64,000 nucleotides of DNA from Pseudoblastomonas marina (GTDB taxonomy: Bacteria > Pseudomonadota > Alphaproteobacteria > Sphingomonadales > Sphingomonadaceae). The stretch is taken from contig NZ_BMID01000001.1 in the NCBI RefSeq assembly GCF_014641655.1, forward strand, positions 1,602,427 to 1,666,426, in the 5' to 3' direction. Within the stretch, counting starts at the first letter, position 1; each line of letters begins with the position of its first letter. Positions 47,424-57,515 of this stretch are shown here, piece by piece. The notes beneath the pieces are model-generated. The model was not told the DNA's origin, searched no databases, and worked only from the letters and a program-made list of their open reading frames with translations. The position numbers and the translations under genes are program-made.

Positions 47424-47835
47424 AGCTCGCTTCGCTTAACGTAATCTCGATCCGCAAGGGACGCACCCCGGGGGCTTGGTTGCCGTATTCGATCCGGACG
47501 GGTTCACCGATCCGGAGCTTCAGCCTGGGTGCGAAGCTGACATCGCCCAAAGTAGGCGAGGTGGCGTCGATCTGCGAACGCATATCGATCATGCCCGCAT
47601 CGTCGCGAGTGAAAGTCACGTCGGCGCGATAGCTGCGCCCGTCGGGCTTTGTGATATGGACGGTTGCCGTCTCGCCATCGCGGACCTGCAGTTCGGGCTG
47701 GGCGATGGTCTCGCCATTGTCGGTGAGGTCCATGCTCATCGTGTAGAGCGCGGGATCGGCCGGCGCGACATAGCCCGAGAGCGCGAGCGCCATCGGGATG
47801 GCGGACGACGCGGCGAATTTCGTGGCCAGCTTCAT
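47422..47835 (-). CDS. Small secreted protein of unknown function
   Basis: 137 residues from the ATG at 47835; GAGGGGAGG overlaps the end of ccrM and serves as the ribosome site, so it may be co-expressed with ccrM 13 bases upstream. An N-terminal signal-like segment (to about VAPADPA) is followed by a beta-rich domain: YTMSMDLTDNGETIAQPELQ, ATVHITKPDGRSYRADVTFT and PLRIEITLSEAS. It resembles periplasmic proteins with a single beta-sandwich, but no family is recognised. It is flanked on both sides by ccrM 3' sequences. Confidence 0.75.
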   Translation of the reverse strand: MKLATKFAASSAIPMALALSGYVAPADPALYTMSMDLTDNGETIAQPELQVRDGETATVHITKPDGRSYRADVTFTRDDAGMIDMRSQIDATSPTLGDVSFAPRLKLRIGEPVRIEYGNQAPGVRPLRIEITLSEAS

Positions 47836-47848
47836 CGCAAACCTCCCC

Positions 47849-49087
<1,239 letters not shown>

Positions 49088-49102
49088 TTAACAAAAGGTT
49101 AC
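49088..49102. promoter_or_regulatory. CtrA-like binding site in ccrM promoter
   Basis: TTAACAAAAGGTTAC is TTAA, seven bases, TTAC: one mismatch from the CtrA consensus TTAA-N7-TTAA, with exact spacing. It lies 82 to 96 bases upstream of the ccrM start. CtrA activates ccrM in Caulobacter. Confidence 0.65.
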
Positions 49103-49135
49103 CGGCGACGTCATAACAGCAGCGCACAAGATGTT

Positions 49136-49189
49136 GAGTCGCGGGCGAATCCGACGACTCCAGATATGGGGGTGTGGCGCGTTTGACTC
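49136..49189. promoter_or_regulatory. Cluster of four GANTC methylation sites upstream of ccrM
   Basis: GAGTC at 49136, GAATC at 49147, GACTC at 49156 and GACTC at 49185: four CcrM targets in 54 bases, far denser than chance in GC-rich DNA. All lie between rnhB and ccrM, upstream of the CtrA-like box as read from ccrM, so promoter methylation could feed back on ccrM itself. Confidence 0.75.
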
Positions 49190-49237
49190 ACCTGCGGAGC
49201 CGAACTTCAGACCGTTTCTAGCTTGGCGTCGGGGCGT

Positions 49238-49882
49238 TCAGAGCAGGCTCAATTGCGCCACCGGGGCGAAGCTGCGGCGGTGGTGCGGGGTCGGCCCGTG
49301 GGTGCGCAGGGCCTCGAGATGCTGGGCAGTGCCGTAGCCGGCATTGCGCTCCCAGCCGTAATGAGGATGGCACGCGGCGAGATCGCGCATCGCGGCATCG
49401 CGGTGCTCCTTGGCGAGGATCGAGGCGGCCGAGATGCACGGCTCCTTGGCATCGCCCTTCACGATCGCGCGCGCGGGCCAGCTCCAGTCCGCGGTGCGCC
49501 CGGCAGGGGTGAGGTTGCCGTCGACCAGCACTTCGGTCGGCTCGCACCCCAGCGCCTCGACCAGCCGCGCGACCGCGAGCGTCATCGCCAGCATGGTCGC
49601 ACCGAAGATGTTGAGCCGGTCGATCTCCTCGACCTCGACCACGCCGAGTGCCCAGCCGCAGCGCGCGCGGATCGGTTCGGCGAGCGCGGCGCGCTTCGCG
49701 GGCGACAGCACCTTGCTGTCGGCGAGCCCGGCGGGTCGCGGCTTGCAAAGCACGCAAGCGGCGGCAACAACGGGTCCCGCCAGCGGCCCGCGGCCTGCCT
49801 CGTCGACCCCGATCACGAGGCGGCCGTCATTCTGCCCGGCACATTCGGACCCGAAACCGGGATGAGGAGTTGAAACCAGCAT
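49238..49882 (-). CDS. rnhB: Ribonuclease HII
   Basis: 214 residues. It removes ribonucleotides from DNA and RNA of RNA-DNA hybrids. [20 protein letters not shown] gives the catalytic D27-E28; AILAKEHRD-like [15 protein letters not shown] and [12 protein letters not shown] are typical. The ATG at 49882 shares the palindrome CATG with the divergent sugar dehydrogenase start, so the two genes overlap by two bases at their 5' ends; no later ATG gives a full domain. Confidence 0.96.
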   Translation of the reverse strand: MLVSTPHPGFGSECAGQNDGRLVIGVDEAGRGPLAGPVVAAACVLCKPRPAGLADSKVLSPAKRAALAEPIRARCGWALGVVEVEEIDRLNIFGATMLAMTLAVARLVEALGCEPTEVLVDGNLTPAGRTADWSWPARAIVKGDAKEPCISAASILAKEHRDAAMRDLAACHPHYGWERNAGYGTAQHLEALRTHGPTPHHRRSFAPVAQLSLL

Positions 49883-51053
49883 GACCTATCTCTCGCACGC
49901 GCTCGCACTTTCGCTATCCACCGCCATGCTGGCAAGCTGTGGCGGCTCCGCCGCCGGGGATGGCGGGACGGAATCGACCCCTGCGGCCTCGGCCCCGGCG
50001 CAGGGCGAGCCGTTCGCGATCGCCGAGATCGGCACGTTCAACGAACCGTGGGCGGCAGCCTTCGCGCCCGGCACGCCGGTGCTGTTCATCACCGAGAAGG
50101 CCGGCGCGATCGAGGCGGTCGATACGCGGACCGGGCGCATGATCACGGTCAGCGGCGCGCCGCAGGTCGACTATGGCGGCCAGGGCGGGCTCGGCGACAT
50201 CGCCTTCCTGCCGTCCGAGAGCAGCGCCGCGCTCGACCGGCGCACGATCTACCTGACCTGGGCCGAGGCCGGCGCCGGCGACACGCGCGGCGCGGTGCTC
50301 GGGCGCGGCCAGCTGGTGTGCGAACAGGCCGATGCCTGCGCGATTCAAGGTCTGAACGTGATCTGGCGGCAGGACAAGGTGACCGGTCGCGGCCACTATT
50401 CGCACCGCATCGCCTTTTCGCCCGACGGCCGATACCTGTTCCTCGCCTCGGGCGAGCGGCAGAAGATGCAGCCGGCGCAGGACACCTCGAACAATCTCGG
50501 CTCGGTGCTGCGGCTGACGCTCGACGGCAAGGCCGCACCGGGCAATCCGATGTATGACGAGGGCGGCAGCGCGGCGCAGATCTGGAGCTGGGGCCATCGC
50601 AACATCCTCGGCTTCGAGTTCGCGCCCGACGGACAGCTGTGGGAAGTCGAGCACGGACCGCGCGGCGGCGACGAACTGAACCTCGTCAAGCGTGGCCTCA
50701 ACTACGGCTGGCCGGTGGTCTCGGACGGCATCCATTACGATGGCGGCGCGATTCCCGACCATGCGACCCGGCCCGAATTCGAGGCGCCGAAGGTCGGCTG
50801 GACGCCGGTGATCGCGCCGGGCAGCATGACCTTCGTCGATGGCGACATGTTCTCCGGCTGGAACGGCGACCTGCTGATCGCGGGCCTCAAGTCGAAGGCG
50901 CTCGTGCACGTGACCTTCGACGGCGATGAAGCCAGCGAGGTCGCGCGCTACGACATGGGCACGCGGCTGCGCGAGATCGTCGAAGGTCCCGATGGCGCGC
51001 TATGGGTGCTCGAGGACGGCGAGAACGGCAGGCTGCTCAAGCTGACGCGCTGA
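49881..51053 (+). CDS. PQQ-type sugar dehydrogenase lipoprotein
   Basis: 390 residues. The signal ends in the lipobox MLASC (Cys20), followed by a Ser/Ala/Pro-rich linker. The six-bladed glucose/sorbosone dehydrogenase propeller contains [53 protein letters not shown] and [10 protein letters not shown], which together are the soluble-PQQ-dehydrogenase (PF07995) signature. It would oxidise an aldose in the periplasm. GAGGAG lies 11 bases before the ATG. It is divergent from rnhB. Confidence 0.9.
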   Translation: MTYLSHALALSLSTAMLASCGGSAAGDGGTESTPAASAPAQGEPFAIAEIGTFNEPWAAAFAPGTPVLFITEKAGAIEAVDTRTGRMITVSGAPQVDYGGQGGLGDIAFLPSESSAALDRRTIYLTWAEAGAGDTRGAVLGRGQLVCEQADACAIQGLNVIWRQDKVTGRGHYSHRIAFSPDGRYLFLASGERQKMQPAQDTSNNLGSVLRLTLDGKAAPGNPMYDEGGSAAQIWSWGHRNILGFEFAPDGQLWEVEHGPRGGDELNLVKRGLNYGWPVVSDGIHYDGGAIPDHATRPEFEAPKVGWTPVIAPGSMTFVDGDMFSGWNGDLLIAGLKSKALVHVTFDGDEASEVARYDMGTRLREIVEGPDGALWVLEDGENGRLLKLTR

Positions 51054-51096
51054 TCCTGCTCGACTTGGCCGGTGCGCGGGCGTAACGGGCCCGGCC

Positions 51097-51609
51097 ATGC
51101 CGTCGATCATCCCGCTCGATAGTGTCGATCCCGAACTGGTCGAGCAATTGCTCGACCGGGTGTTCGGCGACGAGCGCCATGCGCGCACCGCCTATCGCAT
51201 CCGCGAGGGGCTCTCCCCCCTCCCCGGCCTCAGCTTCGCCGCGCTCGACGAGGAGGACCTGCTGGTCGCGACGCTGCAGAGCTGGCCGGTCGCGCTGACC
51301 GATCCGCAGGGGCGCGCCTGCCCGATGGTAATGGTGGGCCCGGTCGCGGTGGTGCCCGAGCGCCAGGGCGCAGGCTATGGCCGCGCGCTGTTCGCGGCGC
51401 TGGCGCAGGCGCTGGGCGGCCACGCCCCGCCGCAAGTGCTGATCGGCGACGAGCCCTATTACCGCCAGTTCGGCTATTCGGCGCGGCACACCCTCAATTG
51501 GGACACGCCCGGCCCGGTCGAGCGAGACCGGCTGCTCGTGCGCACCGACAACCCCGCCGTGCTTCCCAGCCACGGTATGCTCGGCCCGTGGCAGGCGGAT
51601 TTGAATTAG
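51097..51609 (+). CDS. GNAT-family N-acetyltransferase
   Basis: 170 residues. The acetyl-CoA loop is VPERQGAGYGRALFAAL, after the beta strand VMVGPVAVV; IGDEPYYRQFGYSA is typical of the YhbS-like group. The substrate is unknown. It lies 43 bases after the sugar dehydrogenase. Confidence 0.87.
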   Translation: MPSIIPLDSVDPELVEQLLDRVFGDERHARTAYRIREGLSPLPGLSFAALDEEDLLVATLQSWPVALTDPQGRACPMVMVGPVAVVPERQGAGYGRALFAALAQALGGHAPPQVLIGDEPYYRQFGYSARHTLNWDTPGPVERDRLLVRTDNPAVLPSHGMLGPWQADLN

Positions 51610-51664
51610 CCCGATCGCGTCAGCGGGGATGACGGACCCGCGCCAATCTGCCAATCGGGCAGCG

Positions 51665-52213
51665 ATGCCCTACACCCCTCCCCCCGATCTTGCCGGAATG
51701 TCGCTGATGGAGGTCGCGCAGGCGATGCACGATCGCGGCCTGCCGCCGCTCGACCAGTGGCAGCCCGAACATGTCGGCGACAGCGAGATGCGGATTGCGG
51801 CGGACGGACGCTGGTACCACCAGGGCGGCGAGGTGAAGCGGACCGCGATGGTGCGCGCCTTCGCCTCGCTGCTGCTGCGCGACGAGGACGGGCAGCACTG
51901 GCTCGTCACCCCGCACCAGAAACTGTCCATCGAGGTAGAGGACGCGGGTTTCATCGCGACCGACGTCAAGTGCGAGGACGGCGCGCTCGCCTTCCGGCTC
52001 AACACCGACGACCTCGTGATCGCCGGGCCCGACAACCCGCTTTCGGTCGAGGGAACGGCGGAGGAGCCCGCCGCCTATGTCGCGGTGCGCCACGGCACGC
52101 GCGCGCGGCTCGACCGTTCGACCTGGCTCCAGCTCGCCGAGATCGCCCTGGCAAATGGCGACGACCCGAGCGTCTCGAGCAACGGCGCGCGCTTTTCGCT
52201 GCTCCCCGCATGA
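51665..52213 (+). CDS. DUF1285 family protein
   Basis: 182 residues from the ATG at 51665; an upstream ATG at 51629 in the same frame is less likely. MRIAADGRWYHQGGEVKRTA, LVTPHQKLSIEVEDAGFIAT and NTDDLVIAGPDNPL are the DUF1285 landmarks; the fold is a two-domain beta protein of unknown role. Its stop overlaps the next start (ATGA), the first of two such overlaps in this operon. Confidence 0.88.
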   Translation: MPYTPPPDLAGMSLMEVAQAMHDRGLPPLDQWQPEHVGDSEMRIAADGRWYHQGGEVKRTAMVRAFASLLLRDEDGQHWLVTPHQKLSIEVEDAGFIATDVKCEDGALAFRLNTDDLVIAGPDNPLSVEGTAEEPAAYVAVRHGTRARLDRSTWLQLAEIALANGDDPSVSSNGARFSLLPA

Positions 52214-52815
52214 GCCAGCTCTTCGCCCGCCTCCAGCGCCTGTTCGACGAGGGGCACGGAGTCGAACTCCCCGACCTGCTCAACGACCAGCGTTTCGCCG
52301 ATCCCGATCCGCGCCCCGCCGCGGTGCTGATCCCGGTAGTCGAGCGCCCCGACAGCGAGGGCGGGCCGACCGCGATCCTGACCAAGCGGCTCGACGACAT
52401 GCGCAAGCACCCCGGACAGGTCGCGTTTCCCGGCGGGCGGATCGATCCGGGCGAAGACGCGGTCGAGGCGGCGCTGCGCGAAGCGCACGAGGAGCTCGCG
52501 CTCGAACCCGCGCATGTCCGCGTGGTCGGCGCGACCGATCGCTACGTCACCGGAACCGGGTTCGAGATCACCCCGGTGCTCGGCGTCGTGCCGCCGGGCC
52601 TGCCACTCAAGCCCAATCCGGGCGAGGTCGAAGCGTGGTTCGAAACCCCGCTCTCGGTCCTACTCGACCGCGCAAACTGGTCGCGCAACACGGTGTTCTG
52701 GAAAGGCGCGGACCGGACCTATTACGAGATGGAGTGGGACGGCTTCCATATCTGGGGGGTGACCGCGGCGATCATTGTCAACCTGTCGCGGCGACTGGCA
52801 TGGGTCGAATCATGA
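52210..52815 (+). CDS. NUDIX hydrolase, CoA pyrophosphatase-like
   Basis: 201 residues from the ATG at 52210. The nudix box is GGRIDPGEDAVEAALREAHE followed by ELAL, preceded by KRLDDMRKHPGQVAFPGG, the UPF0035 mark of CoA/acyl-CoA pyrophosphatases (NudL). It overlaps DUF1285 upstream and cca downstream by four bases each, so the three are translationally coupled. Confidence 0.92.
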   Translation: MSQLFARLQRLFDEGHGVELPDLLNDQRFADPDPRPAAVLIPVVERPDSEGGPTAILTKRLDDMRKHPGQVAFPGGRIDPGEDAVEAALREAHEELALEPAHVRVVGATDRYVTGTGFEITPVLGVVPPGLPLKPNPGEVEAWFETPLSVLLDRANWSRNTVFWKGADRTYYEMEWDGFHIWGVTAAIIVNLSRRLAWVES

Positions 52816-53975
52816 CCACCCTGCCCGACACCGAATGGACCACCCGCGCGGACCTGCGCGAACTCGTCGCCGCGCTGGGCGAAGGCAATGCGCGCTGGGT
52901 CGGCGGAGCGGTGCGCGACACCCTGCTTGGGCAGCCGGTCAAGGATATCGATTGCGCCACGCCATTGGAGCCGCGCGAAGTGATTGCGCGCTGCAAGGCG
53001 GCGGGGATCCGCACCGTGCCGACCGGGATCGATCACGGCACGGTCACCGCGCTGCGCGACGAGGGCAATGTCGAGATCACCACGCTGCGGCGCGACGTCT
53101 CGACCGATGGACGCCGCGCCACCGTCGCCTTCAGCGAGAACTGGAAGGAAGACGCCGCGCGGCGCGATTTCACGATCAACGCGCTTTACGCCGATCCCGC
53201 GAGCGGCGAAGTCTACGACTATTTCGGCGGGCTCGACGACATCGCCACGCGCACCGTCCGCTTCATCGGCGATGCGCGCGAACGCATCCGCGAGGATCAC
53301 CTGCGGATCCTGCGCTATTTCCGCTTCCAGGCGCGGTTCGGAAGCGAACCGCCCGACGCCGAAGCGATCGCCGCCTGCGAGGAACTCGCACCGACGCTGA
53401 AGGGCATCAGCCGCGAGCGGATCGCGATGGAACTGCTGCAGATCCTCGTCGCACCCGACGAGATGGATACGCTCGCGCGGATGGACGCACTCGGGGTGCT
53501 CGACGTGATCCTGCCCGAGGCCGACCTCGCACAGGCGGATGTGGTGAAGTGGGAGCGCCAGAACGAGCTCCGGCCCGAGCCGATCCGGCGTCTGGCCGGA
53601 TTGCTTCCGCCCGATCCCGAGATCGCAAGCAAGGTCGCGGGACGGCTGCGCCTGTCGAACGCGCAGAAGAAACGCCTCCGGCTCGCCGCCGCACGCGAAC
53701 CCGAAGATGCCGAAGACCCGCGCGGCCTCGCCTTCCGTTACGGCCTCGAGACGGCCAACGACCGGCTCGCGATCCTCGGTGCAAGCAATGTCGAGCTGCG
53801 CGGCTGGGAACCGCCGCAATTCCCCCTGAAGGGCGGCGAAATCGTCAAGCGCGGGGTCAAGGCCGGGCCCGACGTCGCGCGGCTGATGCAGACGGTCGAG
53901 AAGCGCTGGATCGCGGAAGGGTTCCCCGATCGGGAGCGAGTGGATGCGCTGCTGGACGAGGAACTGGAAAAATAG
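52812..53975 (+). CDS. cca: CCA-adding tRNA nucleotidyltransferase (class II)
   Basis: 387 residues from the ATG at 52812. Catalytic WVGGAVRDTLLG and DIDCAT (metal aspartates), then DGRRATVAFS, RRDFTINALY and the RNA-binding IREDHLRILRYFRF. It builds or repairs the 3' CCA of tRNAs. It is the last gene of the DUF1285-nudix-cca operon and is followed by an extragenic palindrome. Confidence 0.96.
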   Translation: MTTLPDTEWTTRADLRELVAALGEGNARWVGGAVRDTLLGQPVKDIDCATPLEPREVIARCKAAGIRTVPTGIDHGTVTALRDEGNVEITTLRRDVSTDGRRATVAFSENWKEDAARRDFTINALYADPASGEVYDYFGGLDDIATRTVRFIGDARERIREDHLRILRYFRFQARFGSEPPDAEAIAACEELAPTLKGISRERIAMELLQILVAPDEMDTLARMDALGVLDVILPEADLAQADVVKWERQNELRPEPIRRLAGLLPPDPEIASKVAGRLRLSNAQKKRLRLAAAREPEDAEDPRGLAFRYGLETANDRLAILGASNVELRGWEPPQFPLKGGEIVKRGVKAGPDVARLMQTVEKRWIAEGFPDRERVDALLDEELEK

Positions 53976-53978
53976 TCG

Positions 53979-54053
53979 TCATGCCCGCGCAGGCGGGGAC
54001 CGAGTGAGGGGCCGTGCGAGTTTGGTCAGCATTCCCGCCTGCGCGGGAATGCC
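53979..54053. repeat. Extragenic palindromic repeat, copy 3
   Basis: CATGCCCGCGCAGGCGGGGA (about 53980) faces GCATTCCCGCCTGCGCGGGA (54029 on). It is located exactly between the ends of convergent cca and glcB. Same family as the elements at 38705 and 46133. Confidence 0.75.
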
Positions 54054-54056
54054 GAA

Positions 54057-56156
54057 CTAAGCTGCCTTCGCCCGCTTCCGCCACGTGTGCAGCAGGGGCT
54101 CGGTATAGCCGTTGGGCTGCGTCGCGCCTTCGAAGATCAGCTCGCACGCGGCCTGGAACGCCGGGCCAGCCTCGTTTCCGACCAGCGGCACGTAAGCCGG
54201 ATCGCCCGCATTCTGCGCGTCGACCTTGGCCGCCATGCGCCGGAGCGCGGCATCGACCTGGTCTTTGCTGACCACGCCGTGAGCGAGCCAGTTGGCGATA
54301 TGCTGCGACGAGATGCGCAGCGTCGCACGGTCCTCCATCAAGCCGATATCGTGGATGTCGGGCACTTTGGAGCATCCGACCCCCGCATCGATCCAGCGCA
54401 CGACATAGCCGAGGATACCCTGGGCATTGTTGTCGAGTTCGGCCTGGACTTCCGCGTCCGACCAGTTCGCCCCGTTCGCGAGCGGGATCGTCAGCAGGTC
54501 CGCCAGCGGCGGCACCGGCTCGCCCGCCAGTTCGTCCTGCCGCCGCGCGACGTCGAAGCCGTGGTAATGGATGGCATGCAGCGTCGCCGCGGTGGGCGAC
54601 GGCACCCAGGCGCAATTGGCCCCGGCCTCGAGATGACCGCTCTTCTCCAGCATCATCGCCTTCATCCGGTCGGGCGCGGCCCACATGCCCTTGCCGATCT
54701 GTGCCTTCCCCTTGAACCCGCAGGCGAGCCCGATCGCGACGTTGCGCCGCTCATAGGCCTGCAGCCAGGTACTGTCCTTGATCTCGGCCTTGCGCAGCAT
54801 CGCACCGGCCCGCATCGAGGTGTGGATTTCGTCCCCGGTGCGATCGAGAAAGCCGGTGTTGATGAACACCACCCGATCCTTCACCGCGTGGATGCACGCG
54901 GCAAGGTTGGCCGAGGTGCGGCGCTCCTCGTCCATCACGCCGACCTTGATCGTGTGCCGTTCCAGCTCGAGCAGGTCCTCGACCGCATCGAACAGGTCGT
55001 TGGTGAAAGCGCATTCCTCGGGCCCGTGCATCTTGGGCTTCACGATGTAGATCGAGCCCTTGATCGAGTTGCGCCAGCGGACGTGGCCTTCGACGTCGAG
55101 CGCACCGATCGCAGACGTTACGACCGCATCGAGCACGCCTTCGGGCACTTCCGCGCCGTCGCTTGTGAGGACCGCATCACTCGTCATCAGGTGGCCGACA
55201 TTGCGCACGAACATCAGGCTTCGGCCCTGGATCGTCACCAGCCGGCCGTTGGTCGCGCGATATTCGACATCGTCGCCGAGCTCGCGCAGCACGGTTTCGC
55301 CGCCCTTCTCGAACTCGGCGGTCAGATTTCCGCAGATCACGCCTTGCCAGTTGCGATAGGCTGCGAGCTTGTCCTCGGCATCGACCGCCGCGACCGAATC
55401 CTCGAGGTCGACGATCGTGGTCAACGCGCTTTCGAGCCGCACGTCGGCTATCCCCGCCGGATCGTTGCGTCCGACCGGGTGGTTGCGGTCAATCACCACA
55501 ACGATGTGCAAGCCGTTGTGCTGGAAGACCCAGCTTCCGTCTTCCTTCCGTCCGCACAAACACGAACCGTCCTTGAGCACCGGGTCGCCGGTCAACTCGG
55601 CCCAGCTCCCGCTTTCGAGCGGCAGCGTCACGTCGAGGAATTCCTTGGCTGCGGCGATCACGGCCGCGCCGCGATCGGGATCGTAACGCTTGCTCTTGGC
55701 GGGCGGCGCATCGAGCGCATCGGTGCCGTAGAGCGCGTCGTAGAGGCTGCCCCAGCGCGCATTGGCGGCATTGAGCAGGAACCGCGCATTGAGCGCGGGT
55801 ACGACCAGCTGCGGGCCCGCGCGGGTGGCGATCTCGGCATCGACTTTTTCGGTCCCGATGGTGAACGGGCCGGGCTCGCGAACGAGATAGCCGATATCCT
55901 CGAGAAACGCGCGATAGACGTGCGGATCGTGGGGCTTTCCGGCGCGTTCATTGTGCCACCGATCGATGCTGGCCTGCAGCGTCTCGCGGGTTTGCAGCAG
56001 CTGCGCGTTGCGCGGCATGAATTCCGCCAGCAGCGCGGCAAAACCCTCCCAGAACCGCTCCGTATCGCGGCCCAGCACCATCAGCACATCGTCTTCGAGA
56101 AACTTCGCCAGTGCCGCATCAACCTGCAGACCGGCACGCACAACCCTGTTGGACAT
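54057..56156 (-). CDS. glcB: Malate synthase G
   Basis: 699 residues, typical of the monomeric G form. Joins glyoxylate and acetyl-CoA to malate. TTIVDLEDSVAAVDAEDKL, GSIYIVKPKMHGPEECAFTN and VGVMDEERRTSANLAACI (binding of glyoxylate, CoA and Mg) are intact, as is the C-terminal NGYTEPLLHTWRKR. Isocitrate lyase is not in this window. It is a single gene. Confidence 0.98.
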   Translation of the reverse strand: MSNRVVRAGLQVDAALAKFLEDDVLMVLGRDTERFWEGFAALLAEFMPRNAQLLQTRETLQASIDRWHNERAGKPHDPHVYRAFLEDIGYLVREPGPFTIGTEKVDAEIATRAGPQLVVPALNARFLLNAANARWGSLYDALYGTDALDAPPAKSKRYDPDRGAAVIAAAKEFLDVTLPLESGSWAELTGDPVLKDGSCLCGRKEDGSWVFQHNGLHIVVVIDRNHPVGRNDPAGIADVRLESALTTIVDLEDSVAAVDAEDKLAAYRNWQGVICGNLTAEFEKGGETVLRELGDDVEYRATNGRLVTIQGRSLMFVRNVGHLMTSDAVLTSDGAEVPEGVLDAVVTSAIGALDVEGHVRWRNSIKGSIYIVKPKMHGPEECAFTNDLFDAVEDLLELERHTIKVGVMDEERRTSANLAACIHAVKDRVVFINTGFLDRTGDEIHTSMRAGAMLRKAEIKDSTWLQAYERRNVAIGLACGFKGKAQIGKGMWAAPDRMKAMMLEKSGHLEAGANCAWVPSPTAATLHAIHYHGFDVARRQDELAGEPVPPLADLLTIPLANGANWSDAEVQAELDNNAQGILGYVVRWIDAGVGCSKVPDIHDIGLMEDRATLRISSQHIANWLAHGVVSKDQVDAALRRMAAKVDAQNAGDPAYVPLVGNEAGPAFQAACELIFEGATQPNGYTEPLLHTWRKRAKAA

Positions 56157-56306
56157 CCGTCACCTTGTTTTCGTGTATTAACCAGCGACCACGAAATGCC
56201 TGGGGAGGGCAGCCGCGCTATGGAGGTCGGCAGTTACGTTGGCAAGTACAGTAAAGATGCATGGCGCGGCTTGGCGTTCCGGGCGCAGCCGACTAACAGG
56301 GCGCCC

Positions 56307-57515
56307 ATGTCGCTGACCGATGCCGAAAAAGCCCTGCTCGACGCGCTCGACGCCTCCCCCATGCTGGACCAGGTGGAGGCCTGGAGCGCGATCAATTCGG
56401 GCACCCGCAACCTTGCCGGACTGGCCGAGCAGGCCGATGCGCTGGCCGCCGCCTTCGGCGCGCTGCCGGGCGAGATCGAACTGGTCGAACCCGCGCCCGT
56501 CACCGCGATTTCGAGCGACGGGCAGGAGGTCGCACTCGACCACGGCAAGCACCTCGTGCTGCGCGTACGCCCCGGCGCCAACCGCCGCGTGATCCTGACC
56601 GGGCACATGGATACGGTGTTTCCCGAGGATCATCCGTTCCAGGACCAGAAATGGCTCGACGACGAGACGCTCAACGGACCCGGCGTCGCGGACATGAAGG
56701 GCGGCCTCTCGATCATCCTCGCTGCGGCGAAAGCGCTCGAAACGACGCCCGAGGCAAGCGCCTTGGGCTACGATGTCCTGATCAATTCGGACGAGGAGAC
56801 CGGTTCGCTGTCTTCCAGCGCGCTGATCGCCGAGCTGGCGCAGGGCAAACTCGCCGCGCTGACCTTCGAACCCGCCGCGCTGCCCGACGGAACGCTGGCG
56901 CACGAACGCGGCGGGACCGGCAATTATTCGATCACCATCACCGGCAAGTCGGCCCATGCCGGGCGCAACCCGCACGAGGGCCGAAACGCCCTGCTCGCCG
57001 CTGCCGACCTCGCGTTGCGGCTCGAGGCCATGGCGCATGACGAGATGACCGTGAACCCGGCCAAGATCGAAGGCGGCGCGGCCAACAATGTCGTCCCTGA
57101 CCATGCCGTGCTGCGCTTCAACATCCGTCCCAAGAGCACGCAAGCGATGGAAAGCTTCGATGCCGATCTCGACGGCGTATTGCGGGAGGTCGAAGCGGCG
57201 CGCGAAGTATCGATCCACCGCCATGGCGGCGTCACCCGCCCGCCCAAGCCGGTCGACGAACCGGCGCAGAAGCTGTTCGACCTGGTCAAGGAGTGCGGCG
57301 CGCTGCTCGGCCAGGAGATTGGCTGGAAATCGACCGGCGGGGTGTGCGACGGCAACAATATCGCCGCCTGCGGCGTCCCCGTGGTCGACACGATGGGCGT
57401 GCGCGGCGGCGCGATCCATTCGCCGGACGAATTCCTGATCGTCCCCAGTCTCGAAGAGCGCGCGAAGCTCGCCGCGCTCGTCCTTCACCGTATTGCCACC
57501 GGAGCAAAGTTTTGA
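56307..57515 (+). CDS. M20 family amidohydrolase/peptidase of the ast operon
   Basis: 402 residues from the ATG at 56307; the much longer open frame upstream is a shadow of glcB. Zinc ligands appear in LTGHMDTVFP, GVADMKGGL, SDEETGS and the C-terminal HSPDEF. The dimerisation domain has SITITGKSAHAGRNPHEGRN. It is similar to acetylornithine deacetylase/ArgE and CPG2-like hydrolases. Its stop overlaps the TTG start of astA, so it belongs to the arginine pathway, perhaps replacing the usual desuccinylase AstE. Confidence 0.9.
   Translation: MSLTDAEKALLDALDASPMLDQVEAWSAINSGTRNLAGLAEQADALAAAFGALPGEIELVEPAPVTAISSDGQEVALDHGKHLVLRVRPGANRRVILTGHMDTVFPEDHPFQDQKWLDDETLNGPGVADMKGGLSIILAAAKALETTPEASALGYDVLINSDEETGSLSSSALIAELAQGKLAALTFEPAALPDGTLAHERGGTGNYSITITGKSAHAGRNPHEGRNALLAAADLALRLEAMAHDEMTVNPAKIEGGAANNVVPDHAVLRFNIRPKSTQAMESFDADLDGVLREVEAAREVSIHRHGGVTRPPKPVDEPAQKLFDLVKECGALLGQEIGWKSTGGVCDGNNIAACGVPVVDTMGVRGGAIHSPDEFLIVPSLEERAKLAALVLHRIATGAKF

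Noticed and set aside
54087-56306. Extension of the M20 hydrolase frame through glcB
   Set aside because: The upstream part is antisense to malate synthase; the conserved M20 sequence begins at 56307.
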